64,000 bases of DNA, taken from positions 1 to 64,000 of the forward strand of contig NZ_BDBN01000026.1 in NCBI RefSeq assembly GCF_001613005.1, written 5' to 3'. A program made the translations under genes and the position numbers. Origin of the DNA: Nocardia nova NBRC 15556 (GTDB lineage Bacteria > Actinomycetota > Actinomycetes > Mycobacteriales > Mycobacteriaceae). Of the stretch, positions 22,591 to 31,678 are shown one piece after another (positions within the stretch are counted from its first letter, which is position 1; the number at the start of each line of letters is the position of its first letter). The notes beneath the pieces were generated by a model. It ran no database searches. It was not told where the DNA came from and saw only the letters and a list, made by a program, of their open reading frames with translations.

Positions 22591-22621
22591 GCGGGCCGAC
22601 CGCTCGAATCAGGAGGACTTC

Positions 22622-23107
22622 GTGACCGACCCCTATCAGCCGCAGCCCGGCTACGGCCCGCAGTACGGGGCTCCGGGTACCGGGCCGGGAAATCCGGGCG
22701 GCTACGGCCAATCCGGCCCCTACGGAGGCGGGCAACCGGGCCCCTACGGGCCGGCCGGCTACAGCCAGCCCTACGGCCAGCCCGCAGACCCGTACGCCCA
22801 GCCGTACGCCCCGGGCCCCGGCTACCCGCCCGCGCCCTACGGCATGGACCCGGAGGCGCCGTACGGGCGCAACATGTACGGCGAACCGTTCTCGGACAAA
22901 TCGAAGCTGACCGCCGGGCTGCTGCAACTGTTCGTCGGTGGCCTCGGGATCGGCCGGTTCTATCTCGGCTACACCGGCATCGGCGTCGCCCAGCTCCTGG
23001 TCACGCTGTTCACCTGCGGTCTGGGCGGAATCTGGCCGTTCATCGACGCGATTTTGATCCTGACCGGCAAGGTTCGCGATCCGTACAACCGTCCCTTGCA
23101 GGAGTGA
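22622..23107 (+). CDS. TM2 domain membrane protein with Pro/Gly/Tyr-rich N-terminus
   Basis: 161 residues, GTG start with a strong AGGAGG 7 bases upstream. Residues 1-85 are a repetitive P-G-Y-Q-rich tail (PYGQP, GPYG-type repeats). Residues 93-155 form a TM2 domain: KLTAGLLQLFVGGLGIGRFYLGYTGIG, then a second helix ending GGIWPFIDAILILTGKVRD. TM2 proteins are small, two-helix membrane proteins of unclear function. A membrane gene also sits between lgt and pyk in M. tuberculosis. Confidence 0.85.
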   Translation: MTDPYQPQPGYGPQYGAPGTGPGNPGGYGQSGPYGGGQPGPYGPAGYSQPYGQPADPYAQPYAPGPGYPPAPYGMDPEAPYGRNMYGEPFSDKSKLTAGLLQLFVGGLGIGRFYLGYTGIGVAQLLVTLFTCGLGGIWPFIDAILILTGKVRDPYNRPLQE

Positions 23108-23122
23108 CGACCATGCCGGTCG

Positions 23123-23144
23123 AATATGTGATGTGCGTCATATT
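23123..23144. promoter_or_regulatory. AT-rich inverted repeat upstream of pyruvate kinase
   Basis: AATATG (23123-23128) / CATATT (23139-23144) with a 10-bp spacer, in an AT-rich patch of an otherwise GC-rich gap, 67 bases before pyk. It may be a promoter element or operator; only composition and symmetry support it. Confidence 0.3.
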
Positions 23145-23210
23145 TTCGTCGATTGGCAGTGGCGGGAGTGCCGATCAGCGCCACTGCGGCGGCAGGACTA
23201 GGCTCGGCTC

Positions 23211-24632
23211 GTGATGCGACGGACAAAGATTGTGTGCACCCTCGGGCCGGCCACCGCCACCGAGGACCGGATCCGTGAACTTGTCGACAGTGGCATGGAC
23301 GTGGCCCGGTTGAATTTCAGTCACGGAGAACACGCCGATCACGCCGAGAACTATCACAAGGTGCGGCACGCCGCCGAGCAGATGGGTCGTGCGGTCGGCA
23401 TCCTGGCCGACCTGCAGGGGCCGAAGATCCGCTTGGGCCGGTTCATCGAGGGCCGCACCGTGTGGGCGACGGGCGAGGAGGTGCGGATCACGGTCGACGA
23501 CGTGGAAGGCACCCACGATCGCGTCTCCACCACCTACAAACAGCTGTCCGAGGACGCCAAGGCCGGTGACCGGCTGCTCGTCGACGACGGCAAGGTCGGG
23601 CTGACCGTGGTCCGCGTCGAGGGCAACGACGTGGTGTGCCGCGTCACCGAGGGCGGCCCGGTCTCCAACAACAAGGGTGTCTCGCTGCCGGGTATGGACG
23701 TTTCCGTTCCGGCGTTGTCCGAGAAGGACATCGAGGATCTGGAATTCGCCCTGCGGCTCGGTGTGGACTTCATCGCCCTGTCGTTCGTGCGGTCGCCGTC
23801 GGACGTCGAGCTGGTCCACGACATCATGGATCGCGTCGGCCGTCGGGTGCCGGTGATCGGCAAACTCGAAAAGCCCGAAGCCATCGACAATCTCGAGGCG
23901 ATCGTGCTCGCCTTCGACGCGATCATGGTGGCTCGCGGCGACCTCGGCGTCGAACTGCCGCTCGAGCAGGTGCCGCTGGTGCAGAAGCGCTCGATCCAGA
24001 TGGCAAGGGAGAACGCCAAACCCGTCATCGTCGCCACCCAGATGCTGGAGTCGATGATCGGCAACTCCCGCCCGACCCGCGCCGAGGCCTCCGATGTCGC
24101 CAACGCTGTGCTCGACGGCGCCGACGCGGTCATGCTCTCCGGCGAGACCTCGGTCGGCCAGTATCCGATCGAAACGGTGCGGACGATGGCGCGCATCGTG
24201 CACGCCGTGGAATCGGAATCCTCGACCCGGGTGCCGCCGCTGACCCACGTCCCGCGGACCAAGCGCGGCGTGATCTCCTACGCGGCCCGCGATATCGGCG
24301 AGCGGCTCAACGCCAAGGCGCTGGTGGCCTTCACCCAGTCCGGTGACACCGTGCGCCGGCTGGCCCGCCTGCACACCACGCTGCCGCTGCTGGCGTTCAC
24401 TCCGCTGCCGGAGGTCCGCAGCCAGCTGGCGCTGACCTGGGGTGTGGAAACCTTCATCGTCCCGCCGGTCGGTACCACCGACGAGATGATCGGCCAGGTC
24501 GACAAGGAACTGCTGTCGCTGAATCGCTACGCCAAGGGCGATCTCGTGGTGATCGTGGCCGGCTCCCCGCCGGGTACCGTCGGCTCCACGAACCTGATCC
24601 ACGTGCATCGCATCGGCGAGGAGGACCACTGA
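23211..24632 (+). CDS. pyk: Pyruvate kinase
   Basis: 473 residues, GTG start (or ATG 23214). It converts PEP and ADP to pyruvate and ATP. Recognisable segments are RRTKIVCTLGPATAT, MDVARLNFSHG, ILADLQGPKIRLG, the active-site helix PVIGKLEKPEAIDNL, VARGDLGVELPLEQVP and ATQMLESMI...PTRAEASDVANAVLDGADAVMLSGETSVG. The C-terminal effector domain is present, so length is normal. tesB starts 1 base after its stop region (TGAGGTG), suggesting co-transcription. Confidence 0.97.
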   Translation: MMRRTKIVCTLGPATATEDRIRELVDSGMDVARLNFSHGEHADHAENYHKVRHAAEQMGRAVGILADLQGPKIRLGRFIEGRTVWATGEEVRITVDDVEGTHDRVSTTYKQLSEDAKAGDRLLVDDGKVGLTVVRVEGNDVVCRVTEGGPVSNNKGVSLPGMDVSVPALSEKDIEDLEFALRLGVDFIALSFVRSPSDVELVHDIMDRVGRRVPVIGKLEKPEAIDNLEAIVLAFDAIMVARGDLGVELPLEQVPLVQKRSIQMARENAKPVIVATQMLESMIGNSRPTRAEASDVANAVLDGADAVMLSGETSVGQYPIETVRTMARIVHAVESESSTRVPPLTHVPRTKRGVISYAARDIGERLNAKALVAFTQSGDTVRRLARLHTTLPLLAFTPLPEVRSQLALTWGVETFIVPPVGTTDEMIGQVDKELLSLNRYAKGDLVVIVAGSPPGTVGSTNLIHVHRIGEEDH

Positions 24633-24633
24633 G

Positions 24634-25539
24634 GTGAGTGCATCACTGGGCGAATCGGTCGGCACCGGCCGTGAGAGCGGCGGCGATCTCGCCGTCCTGC
24701 TCGGCCTGCTCGAACTCGAGGAGATCGGCGAGGACGTCTTCCTCGGTCACCATCCGGAGAAGGTGTGGAGTCGCACCTTCGGCGGCCAGCTGGTGGCGCA
24801 GGCGATCATCGCGGCCGGCCGCACGGTCGGACCGGGGCGCCCGGTGCATGCGGTCAACGCTCATTTCGTGCGCGGCGGCGACGTGCGCAAACCGATCGAA
24901 TACCGGGTCGAACGCCATCGGGACGGACGTGCGTTCGCCAACCGCACGGTCACGGCGTATCAGGACGATCAGGAACTGTTCGTGATGCTGGCGGCGTTCC
25001 AGGACTGGGCCAAGGGCCTGGAACACGCCAGCCCGCAGCCGCAGGTGCCCGATCCGGACGGCCTGCCCCGGGTGGAGGAGTCCTTCTCCGGGTTCGAGGA
25101 CAAACTGCAGATGTTCGTGCAGGCACCGCATCCGATCGACATGCGCTACACCAACGATCCGGCCTGGATCCTCAAGGGCACCGGCGGCACCCTCAACCAC
25201 AATCGCGTGTGGATGAAGGCCGACGGTGAACTGCCCGACGATCCGCTGATCCACGTGGCGACGCTGGGTTATTCGTCCGACACCACGGTGCTGGATTCGA
25301 TCATCACCACGCACGGGCTGTCGTGGGGCCACGACCGGATCGTGGCCGCCACGGTGAATCATTCGATCTGGTTCCACCGTCCGTTCCGCTTCGACGACTG
25401 GGCCCTGTACGCGACGCAGTCACCGGTGGCCGCCGGTTCGCGCGGCCTGGCCACCGGTCACTTCTATTCGCGGGCCGGCGAGCTGCTGGCCACCGTCGTG
25501 CAGGAAGGCGTGATCAGGCACTTCCCGGCGCGCAAGTAG
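24634..25539 (+). CDS. tesB: Acyl-CoA thioesterase II
   Basis: 301 residues, GTG start 1 base after pyk. Double hot-dog fold thioesterase that hydrolyses acyl-CoA. Signature parts are VWSRTFGGQLVAQAIIAAGRTV, VHAVNAHFVRGGDV, FANRTVTAYQDDQELF, the second-domain HDRIVAATVNHSIWFHRPFRFDDWALY and RGLATGHFYSRAGELLATVVQEGVIR. Same gene order as M. tuberculosis pykA-tesB1. It converges with the next gene. Confidence 0.95.
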   Translation: MSASLGESVGTGRESGGDLAVLLGLLELEEIGEDVFLGHHPEKVWSRTFGGQLVAQAIIAAGRTVGPGRPVHAVNAHFVRGGDVRKPIEYRVERHRDGRAFANRTVTAYQDDQELFVMLAAFQDWAKGLEHASPQPQVPDPDGLPRVEESFSGFEDKLQMFVQAPHPIDMRYTNDPAWILKGTGGTLNHNRVWMKADGELPDDPLIHVATLGYSSDTTVLDSIITTHGLSWGHDRIVAATVNHSIWFHRPFRFDDWALYATQSPVAAGSRGLATGHFYSRAGELLATVVQEGVIRHFPARK

Positions 25540-25563
25540 CGCTGAGCGCCGGGAGCGCCGGTA

Positions 25564-25968
25564 TCAGAGGCGTTCGCGGTTCTCGTCGAAGTCGTAACTG
25601 TCGCGATGGAGCGCGTGAATCGTGTAGGGGACGGCGTCGGCGGTGGTGGCGATCCCGAGGACCAGTCGATGCTCGAGTGCGGCCAGGCCGGATTCGGTCA
25701 GCTGATCGGGATCGCCCACCAGGCTGAGCGCTATCTCGTAGGTGCGCCGCGAGCCAGGGTCGCGGTGGGGGTGTTCCAGGCGCCACTGGGTCTCCAGGAC
25801 CGTATGGCCGGGTTGATCGGCGTCGACGGGCAGGGTGAAGCGCCAGGCGAAAACATCGTGCTCGGCGAGGTGGTCGTCGACCACGCAGCGCACGGTGTGC
25901 ACGACGCGGTCGAGCGTTTCCGGTGTGACGTAAACATGGAGTGAAACATCCGAAATTCGTTTCGGCAT
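25564..25968 (-). CDS. Hypothetical protein, 134 aa
   Basis: ATG 25968 has AGGAC upstream and gives MPKRISDVSLHVYVTPETLDRVVHTVRCVVDDHL. The sequence is mixed alpha/beta with no signal or membrane helix and no motif I recognise. Strong G/C bias at third positions supports coding. It lies between convergent tesB and the phosphatase gene upstream on the same strand. Confidence 0.65.
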   Translation of the reverse strand: MPKRISDVSLHVYVTPETLDRVVHTVRCVVDDHLAEHDVFAWRFTLPVDADQPGHTVLETQWRLEHPHRDPGSRRTYEIALSLVGDPDQLTESGLAALEHRLVLGIATTADAVPYTIHALHRDSYDFDENRERL

Positions 25969-26075
25969 GTCTGTGTCCTGTTCCGGTGTCGAACCATCGG
26001 CGTCGGCAGTTACCGCGGGGAGTCTAACCCCGGATCCCGCTCCGCGGGAGGGCGGCATGCCCGGCGCCGGATTGT

Positions 26076-26705
26076 TCAGGCGTGGCGGCCGATTCGCACG
26101 GGCTCGATACCCCAGGGCGGGGTTTCGATACGTCCACCGGGCAGCAGCACCAGCCGGGGCCGGCCGGACTCCGTGCGGCCCGCGTCGCGATGGGGGTGCA
26201 GGGCGAGCAGCAGCGGGACCAGCGTTTCGGCGATCCGATCGCCGACGGCACAGTACTTTTCGCTCGACAATCCCACCGGGTCGGCGATGTTCTCCCGGCC
26301 CACCAGCGCGAGATCGTTTCGCGCACTGTCGATCTGGGCGATCGTGCGGGCGCCGGAGACCTTCGTCACCCGGTAGGCCTCGAGCAGTGTGAAGGTCCGC
26401 GGCCGGGCGGCCGGAACCAGGTCGATGATGTGGTCGCGGATCTGCTCGGTCATCGCCAGCACGAGGTCCGCGCGCGTGACCATCTCCGGCTTCAACTTGC
26501 GTGCTGAGAAGTTGCCGGGATCCGCGCCGAGGCCTGTGATGGTCTGTGCCGCAAGCGGATCGACGCCGAAGCCGACGAGCGCGCGGGTACCGGCGCTCTC
26601 GGCGGTCAGGTCGTCGAGACCGTGTTCGGCCGCGACGGCGCGGGTCAGACGTTCGGCGATCACCGAGCGGCAGACGTTGCCGGAGCAGACGAACAGGACG
26701 TGCAT
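26076..26705 (-). CDS. Low-molecular-weight protein-tyrosine-phosphatase family protein
   Basis: 209 residues. The N-terminus VLFVCSGNVCRS holds the CX5R phosphate loop (C7, R13). A DP segment (NIADPVG) further on could supply the general acid. LMW-PTPs are about 150-160 residues, so ~50 extra C-terminal residues are present (including RPRLVLLPGGRIETPPWG). It could act on protein phosphotyrosine or relate to arsenate reductases of the same fold. The start at ATG 26705 places the loop at the usual position; upstream frame is rejected. Confidence 0.82.
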   Translation of the reverse strand: MHVLFVCSGNVCRSVIAERLTRAVAAEHGLDDLTAESAGTRALVGFGVDPLAAQTITGLGADPGNFSARKLKPEMVTRADLVLAMTEQIRDHIIDLVPAARPRTFTLLEAYRVTKVSGARTIAQIDSARNDLALVGRENIADPVGLSSEKYCAVGDRIAETLVPLLLALHPHRDAGRTESGRPRLVLLPGGRIETPPWGIEPVRIGRHA

Positions 26706-26852
26706 GACCGATACGGTAGGTCGCCGCGGGCCCCGGCAGAAGCCGAGGACGGCCGAAAACCGCTTATTTAACGCGATGTTCAGCTGCCGGTAGCGCGTCA
26801 CGTTCGACCGTTTGCCGAATTTTCGCTGACCGGCTGGGCGGCGGATGAGGCG

Positions 26853-27434
26853 CTACGGCTGCCGATCCGTGTCGGAACCTTCGGCGCCGTAAGCGTTTCG
26901 ATAGTAGGAGGCTTCCTCGACGACCGGGGCGACCGTCGGTTCGGTGCCGAGATGCGCGTTGTCCGCGCCGGCGCGCGTGGCGTTGTCCTGGGCCCGGCCG
27001 CGCGCACTGAACAGCGGTCCGCGCATGGACCGGGTCGGAGCGAAGGCGCCCAGCCCGGTGGGCGTGGTCATATCGTCGTACATGGTGTCGATGCCGCCGC
27101 GCAGGAAATAGGCCTCGTGCCAGAACCCGGTGCCGCCGGAGTCGCGCAGAAACCGCTGCCACCAGTCGCGATGCGGCTGGGAACGGGTCCAGCGCTCCAG
27201 GCTGTCCAGGTCGCGCCAGTATTGGCGGGCGCCCCAGTGCGGCGGGAACAGCGACCAGATGATGTCCTCGTGCCGCAACAGGCCATCCGGCCGATCACGA
27301 TGGGAGCGATACAGTTTCGGCCCCAAGCCGAGCAGACGCAACACCCCCCGCGGGGTCCGCACCCGCATCCCCAGATAGATCACCACCAGATCGGGATATC
27401 CCGAAAGATCCGCGGTGAGCCGGTTCACCCGCAT
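26853..27434 (-). CDS. DUF4188/monooxygenase-like family protein
   Basis: 193 residues, ATG with AGGAGG upstream. Family-type segments are VVIYLGMRVRTPRGVLRLLGLGP, EDIIWSLFPPHWGARQYWRDLDSLERWTRS and the H..WW..F..D...TGFWHEAYF region. These match the ferredoxin-like PF13826 group (monooxygenase family protein / DUF4188), whose enzymatic role is not established. The C-terminus is hydrophilic. It lies next to a tRNA gene. Confidence 0.78.
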   Translation of the reverse strand: MRVNRLTADLSGYPDLVVIYLGMRVRTPRGVLRLLGLGPKLYRSHRDRPDGLLRHEDIIWSLFPPHWGARQYWRDLDSLERWTRSQPHRDWWQRFLRDSGGTGFWHEAYFLRGGIDTMYDDMTTPTGLGAFAPTRSMRGPLFSARGRAQDNATRAGADNAHLGTEPTVAPVVEEASYYRNAYGAEGSDTDRQP

Positions 27435-27547
27435 ACGCGCGACCTCCTCCTGCCCGGGGTCGTGTGCACCACCCTACGCGTAGTCACGGGTCATCCTGCC
27501 GATTCGGTTCGAATACGACAAAAGCGGCCCGATCGGACCGCCGACGA

Positions 27548-27634
27548 TGGTGCCGAGTGTGGGACTCGAACCCACACGTCCGTGAGGACAACGGTTTTTG
27601 AGACCGTCGCGTCTGCCAGTTCCGCCAACTCGGC
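27548..27634 (-). tRNA. tRNA-Leu (anticodon CAA)
   Basis: Acceptor stem GCCGAGT (27634-27628) pairs with ACTCGGC, discriminator A at 27551, and CCA is encoded at 27550-27548. Anticodon loop CTCAAAA gives CAA, reading UUG codons. The long variable arm (TTGTCCTCACGGACG region) and the T-loop GTTCGAGTC are typical of tRNA-Leu. Confidence 0.96.
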
Positions 27635-27830
27635 GCACCGGGAGGAAATGATAGCCGGTGGGTGCCCAGGTTACCGAATCGGTGCCGCGCGGGCGGGTTC
27701 CCGCTGGGTAGATGGGTTGTGAGCGAAGTTGAACGGTACGCTTTAGGACACTCGGCGTGCGTGACCGGTGACAGGGTGGGACCGGAGGCGCACATCGGGT
27801 GTCGGCATCGGAATATCGAGGGGTCTGTCT

Positions 27831-28457
27831 ATGGGAACGAATGCAGGGGGCGCGGGCGCGAAGCAGGACGCGCCGGTTGCCGCGAAGCGTGTCGTGGTGG
27901 CCGAGGACGAGGCGCTCATCCGGATGGACCTTGTGGAGATGCTCTCCGAGGAGGGCTACCAGGTGGTGGGTGAGGCCGGCGACGGCCAGCAGGCGGTCGA
28001 CCTGGCCGTGGAACTGCGCCCCGATCTGGTCATCATGGATGTGAAGATGCCGCGGCGCGACGGTATCGATGCCGCCGGTGAGATCGCCTCCAAACGTGTT
28101 GCGCCCGTAGTGATCCTGACCGCGTTCAGCCAGCGTGACCTGGTCGAGCGGGCGCGCGACGCGGGTGCGATGGCCTATCTGGTGAAGCCGTTCACGAAAT
28201 CGGATCTGGTGCCCGCGATCGAGTTGGCGGCCAGCCGTTTTCACGAGATCTCGGCGCTGGAACAGGAGGTCGCGAATCTGTCCGACCGCCTGGAGACCCG
28301 CAAACTGGTCGAGCGTGCCAAGGGCGTGCTGATGCAGACGCAGGGGCTGTCGGAACCGCAGGCGTTCAAATGGATCCAGCGCACCGCGATGGATCGTCGC
28401 ACCACCATGAAGGCGGTCGCGGAGGTCGTCCTGGAGAATCTCGCGCCGAAGTCCTGA
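27831..28457 (+). CDS. pdtaR: ANTAR-domain response regulator
   Basis: 208 residues. The receiver domain (about 19-135) has the acidic pocket E25/D26, phosphoacceptor D70 (LVIMDVKMP), T in ILTAF and K in VKPFTK. The C-terminal ANTAR RNA-binding domain (about 145-205) contains ETRKLVERAKGVLMQTQGLSEPQAFKWIQRTAMDRRTTM. PdtaR is phosphorylated by the kinase PdtaS and acts as an antiterminator or RNA-binding regulator. PdtaS is not in this window. ATG 27831 is chosen over the upstream frame opening because the extra 21 residues look non-native. Confidence 0.95.
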   Translation: MGTNAGGAGAKQDAPVAAKRVVVAEDEALIRMDLVEMLSEEGYQVVGEAGDGQQAVDLAVELRPDLVIMDVKMPRRDGIDAAGEIASKRVAPVVILTAFSQRDLVERARDAGAMAYLVKPFTKSDLVPAIELAASRFHEISALEQEVANLSDRLETRKLVERAKGVLMQTQGLSEPQAFKWIQRTAMDRRTTMKAVAEVVLENLAPKS

Positions 28458-28760
28458 TCGCCCCTGTGGTCGGCCGCGGCTCGCGTGCCGGTCGAGCGCG
28501 GGAGTGGTCGGGTCGCGGCCCGCGCCGTCGGCGGGCTCGCTCGTGGGCTTCGGGTGAGCTCCCCGGGCGAACTCCGGCACCGACGCGGGAAAACCGCGGA
28601 CCTCGGCGAGCTTGTGCACGACCTCGCTGCCGGTCCGGTGGGGCGGATGTGGCCGGCGTGAAAGCGGGCACCGTATCCGCGTGCGCGAATTCGAACGCGA
28701 CACATGTCGGTCCGTGCCCGGTGGCCGGGGATGTCGGTGGATATCCCTAGACTCTGTGCC
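28458..28760. other. pdtaR-polA intergenic region
   Basis: About 300 bases with no supported gene on either strand. It should contain the polA promoter. A minus-strand stretch (VHKLAEVRGFPASVPEFARG...) has coding-like codon bias but lacks a convincing start and runs into the antisense of pdtaR. Confidence 0.5.
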
Positions 28761-31541
28761 GTGACTCCAGCCTCCACCGATCAGCGTCAGGGCAGTGTGT
28801 CGTCCACCACCGCCGCAGCGGCCGCGCCGAAAGCCGGCAGTACGGCGCCGGGTGCTCCCGGCGAGCGGCCCACGCTGTTGTTGCTGGACGGCCATTCCCT
28901 GGCCTACCGCGCCTTCTACGCGCTACCGGCGGAGAACTTCAAAACCGTCACCGGGCAGACCACCAACGCCGTCTACGGCTTCACCGCCATGCTGATCAAC
29001 CTGCTGCGCGACGAACGGCCCACCCATGTGGCGGCCGCGTTCGACGTCAGCCGGAAGACCTTCCGGGTCGAGGCCTATCCGGAGTACAAGGCCAACCGCA
29101 TCACCACCCCCGACGAATTCCGCGGGCAGGTGGAGATCACCCAGGAGGTGCTGGGCGCGCTCGGCATCCCGGTGATGGCCATCGAAGGCTACGAGGCCGA
29201 CGACATCATCGCCACCCTCGCGACTCAGGCTGTGCCGCAAGGCTTCCGGGTGCTCATCGTCACCGGCGACCGGGATTCGCTGCAGCTGGTCAACCCCGAC
29301 GTCACCGTGCTGTACCCGAAGAAGGGCGTCTCCGAACTCACCCGTTTCACGCCGGAGGCGGTCGAGGAGAAGTACGGCCTGACCCCCGCCCAGTACCCGG
29401 ATTTCGCGGCTCTGCGCGGCGACCCGAGCGACAACCTGCCCGGCATCCCGGGCGTGGGGGAGAAGACCGCCACCAAGTGGATTCGCGAATTCGGCGATCT
29501 GCCCACCCTGGTCGAGCGGGTCGACGAGGTGCGCGGCAAGGTCGGCGACGCCCTGCGCGCGAACCTGTCCAGTGTGGTGCTCAACCGGCAGCTCACCGAG
29601 ATGGTCAAGGATGTTCCGCTGCCGTACACCCCGGAGCAGCTGGCGCAGCAGCCGTGGGACCGCGACAAGATCCACCGCCTGTTCGACGATCTCGAATTCC
29701 GGGTGCTGCGGGACCGGCTGTTCGAGACGCTGGCGCCGCCGGAGCCGGAGGCCGAGAGCGGTTTCGAGATCAGCGGCGGTCCGGTCGCGCCCGGCGCCGT
29801 CGCCGACTGGCTGGCCGAACACGCGAAAGCCGGTGTGCGCCACGGTGTGTCGATCGTGGGCACGACCACGCCCGTCCAGGGGGATGTGAAGGCGATCGCG
29901 ATCGCCGCCGCCGACGGAGAGGGTGGCTACTTCGACGTGGTCGCGCTGACCCCGGAGGACGAGCTCGCCCTCGGCCGCTGGCTCGCCGACGCCGGCACCC
30001 CGAAGGCGGTGCACGAGGCCAAGGCCGCCATCCACGCTCTGCGCGGGCGCGGCTGGCGGCTGGCGGGGCTCACCAGCGATACCGCGCTCGCGGCCTATCT
30101 GGTCCGCCCCGGGCAGCGCACCTTCAACCTCGACGATCTGTCGCTGCGGTACCTGTCGCGGGAGTTGCGGGTCGAGGCCGCCGAGGACGCCCAGCTGTCG
30201 CTGCTCGACGACGAGGACCAGGTCGACACCGAACTGGCCCAGGCCGAGATTCTGCGCGCCCGCGCGGTGGCCGATCTGGCCGAGGCGTTCGATGCCGAAC
30301 TCGACCGCATCGAATCCGTGCCGCTGCTCACCGAGATGGAACTGCCGCTACTGGGTGTGCTGGCCGAACTGGAGCACGCCGGCATCGCCGTCGACTGCGA
30401 CAAACTGGACCAGTTGCAGCGCGAATTCGCCGACCGGGTGGCCTCGGCCGCGGAGGCGGCCTACGAGGTGATCGGTGAGCAGATCAACCTCGGTTCGCCG
30501 AAGCAGCTGCAGGTGGTGCTGTTCGACAAACTGGATATGCCCAAGACGAAGCGGACCAAGACCGGCTACACCACCGATGCCGACGCGCTGGAGTCGCTGT
30601 TCGAGAAGACCCAGCATCCCTTCCTCGAACATCTGCTCGCGCACCGCGACGCCACCCGCCTCAAGGTCACCGTGGACGGGCTGCTGAAGTCGGTGGCCGA
30701 CGACGGCCGCATCCACACCACGTTCAACCAGACCATCGCCGCCACCGGCCGGTTGTCCTCGACCGAGCCGAATCTGCAGAACATCCCGATCCGCACCGAC
30801 ACCGGCCGGCGCATCCGCGACACCTTCGTCGTCGGCCCCGGCTACGAGTCGCTGATGACGGCGGACTACAGCCAGATCGAGATGCGGATCATGGCGCACC
30901 TGTCCAAGGACGCCGGGCTGATCGAGGCGTTCAATTCCGGCGAGGACCTGCACAGTTTCGTCGCGTCCAAGGCGTTCGACATCCCGATCGCCGACGTGCA
31001 TCCGGAGATGCGCCGCCGCATCAAGGCGATGTCCTACGGTCTGGCCTACGGCCTGTCCGCCTACGGACTCTCGCAGCAGCTGCGGATCAGTGCCGAAGAG
31101 GCGAAGGCGCAGATGGAGGTCTACTTCTCCCGCTTCGGCGCGATTCGCGACTACCTGCGCGACGCCGTGGATCAGGCGCGCAAGGTGGGCTACACCGAGA
31201 CGCTGTTCGGCCGCCGCCGCTACCTGCCCGATCTGGATTCCAGCAATCGCCAGCGCCGCGAGGCCGCCGAGCGGATGGCGCTCAACGCGCCCATCCAGGG
31301 CACCGCCGCCGACATCATCAAGGTCGCGATGATCAACACCCAGGCCGCCATCGCCGAGGCCGGGTTACGTTCGCGCATGCTGCTGCAGATCCACGACGAA
31401 CTCGTCTTCGAGGTCGCGTCCGGTGAGCGGGAGGCGCTGGAATCGCTTGCCCGCGAACAGATGTCGAGCGCCATCGACCTGTCGGTACCGCTCGAGGTCT
31501 CCGTCGGCGTCGGCCGCAGCTGGGACTCGGCCGCCCACTGA
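28761..31541 (+). CDS. polA: DNA polymerase I
   Basis: 926 residues, GTG start (GTG 28797 also possible). The 5'-3' exonuclease domain begins LLLLDGHSLAYRAFYALP and includes EGYEADDIIATLA and VTGDRDSLQLV and an H3TH region GIPGVGEKTATKWI. A middle 3'-5' exonuclease-like domain appears degenerate, as in mycobacterial PolA. The polymerase domain has motif A (MTADYSQIEMRIMAH), motif B (RRIKAMSYGLAYGLSAYGL) and motif C (LQIHDELVFEV). It fills gaps in repair and Okazaki-fragment processing. In M. tuberculosis rpsA follows directly; here 14 kb intervene. Confidence 0.97.
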   Translation: MTPASTDQRQGSVSSTTAAAAAPKAGSTAPGAPGERPTLLLLDGHSLAYRAFYALPAENFKTVTGQTTNAVYGFTAMLINLLRDERPTHVAAAFDVSRKTFRVEAYPEYKANRITTPDEFRGQVEITQEVLGALGIPVMAIEGYEADDIIATLATQAVPQGFRVLIVTGDRDSLQLVNPDVTVLYPKKGVSELTRFTPEAVEEKYGLTPAQYPDFAALRGDPSDNLPGIPGVGEKTATKWIREFGDLPTLVERVDEVRGKVGDALRANLSSVVLNRQLTEMVKDVPLPYTPEQLAQQPWDRDKIHRLFDDLEFRVLRDRLFETLAPPEPEAESGFEISGGPVAPGAVADWLAEHAKAGVRHGVSIVGTTTPVQGDVKAIAIAAADGEGGYFDVVALTPEDELALGRWLADAGTPKAVHEAKAAIHALRGRGWRLAGLTSDTALAAYLVRPGQRTFNLDDLSLRYLSRELRVEAAEDAQLSLLDDEDQVDTELAQAEILRARAVADLAEAFDAELDRIESVPLLTEMELPLLGVLAELEHAGIAVDCDKLDQLQREFADRVASAAEAAYEVIGEQINLGSPKQLQVVLFDKLDMPKTKRTKTGYTTDADALESLFEKTQHPFLEHLLAHRDATRLKVTVDGLLKSVADDGRIHTTFNQTIAATGRLSSTEPNLQNIPIRTDTGRRIRDTFVVGPGYESLMTADYSQIEMRIMAHLSKDAGLIEAFNSGEDLHSFVASKAFDIPIADVHPEMRRRIKAMSYGLAYGLSAYGLSQQLRISAEEAKAQMEVYFSRFGAIRDYLRDAVDQARKVGYTETLFGRRRYLPDLDSSNRQRREAAERMALNAPIQGTAADIIKVAMINTQAAIAEAGLRSRMLLQIHDELVFEVASGEREALESLAREQMSSAIDLSVPLEVSVGVGRSWDSAAH

Positions 31542-31678
31542 CCGGGGCGCCGAAGGCGCCGGCCGGCCCGGTCTCGCGCGGCGTATGGCGCCACAGACGG
31601 GTTGTGCCGCGCACGGTGCGGGAAATCGCTCCCCGGCGGTCGGTGCGCGGTCGACCCGCCGCATCGTAGGGTGGCGCG

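Noticed and set aside
26389..26793. Plus-strand ORF opposite the LMW phosphatase gene
   Set aside because: The minus-strand CX5R phosphatase explains the region; the plus frame has no family features.
28458..28760. Minus-strand frame in the pdtaR-polA gap with coding-like third positions
   Set aside because: No start with a ribosome site, and the frame runs on as antisense to pdtaR.
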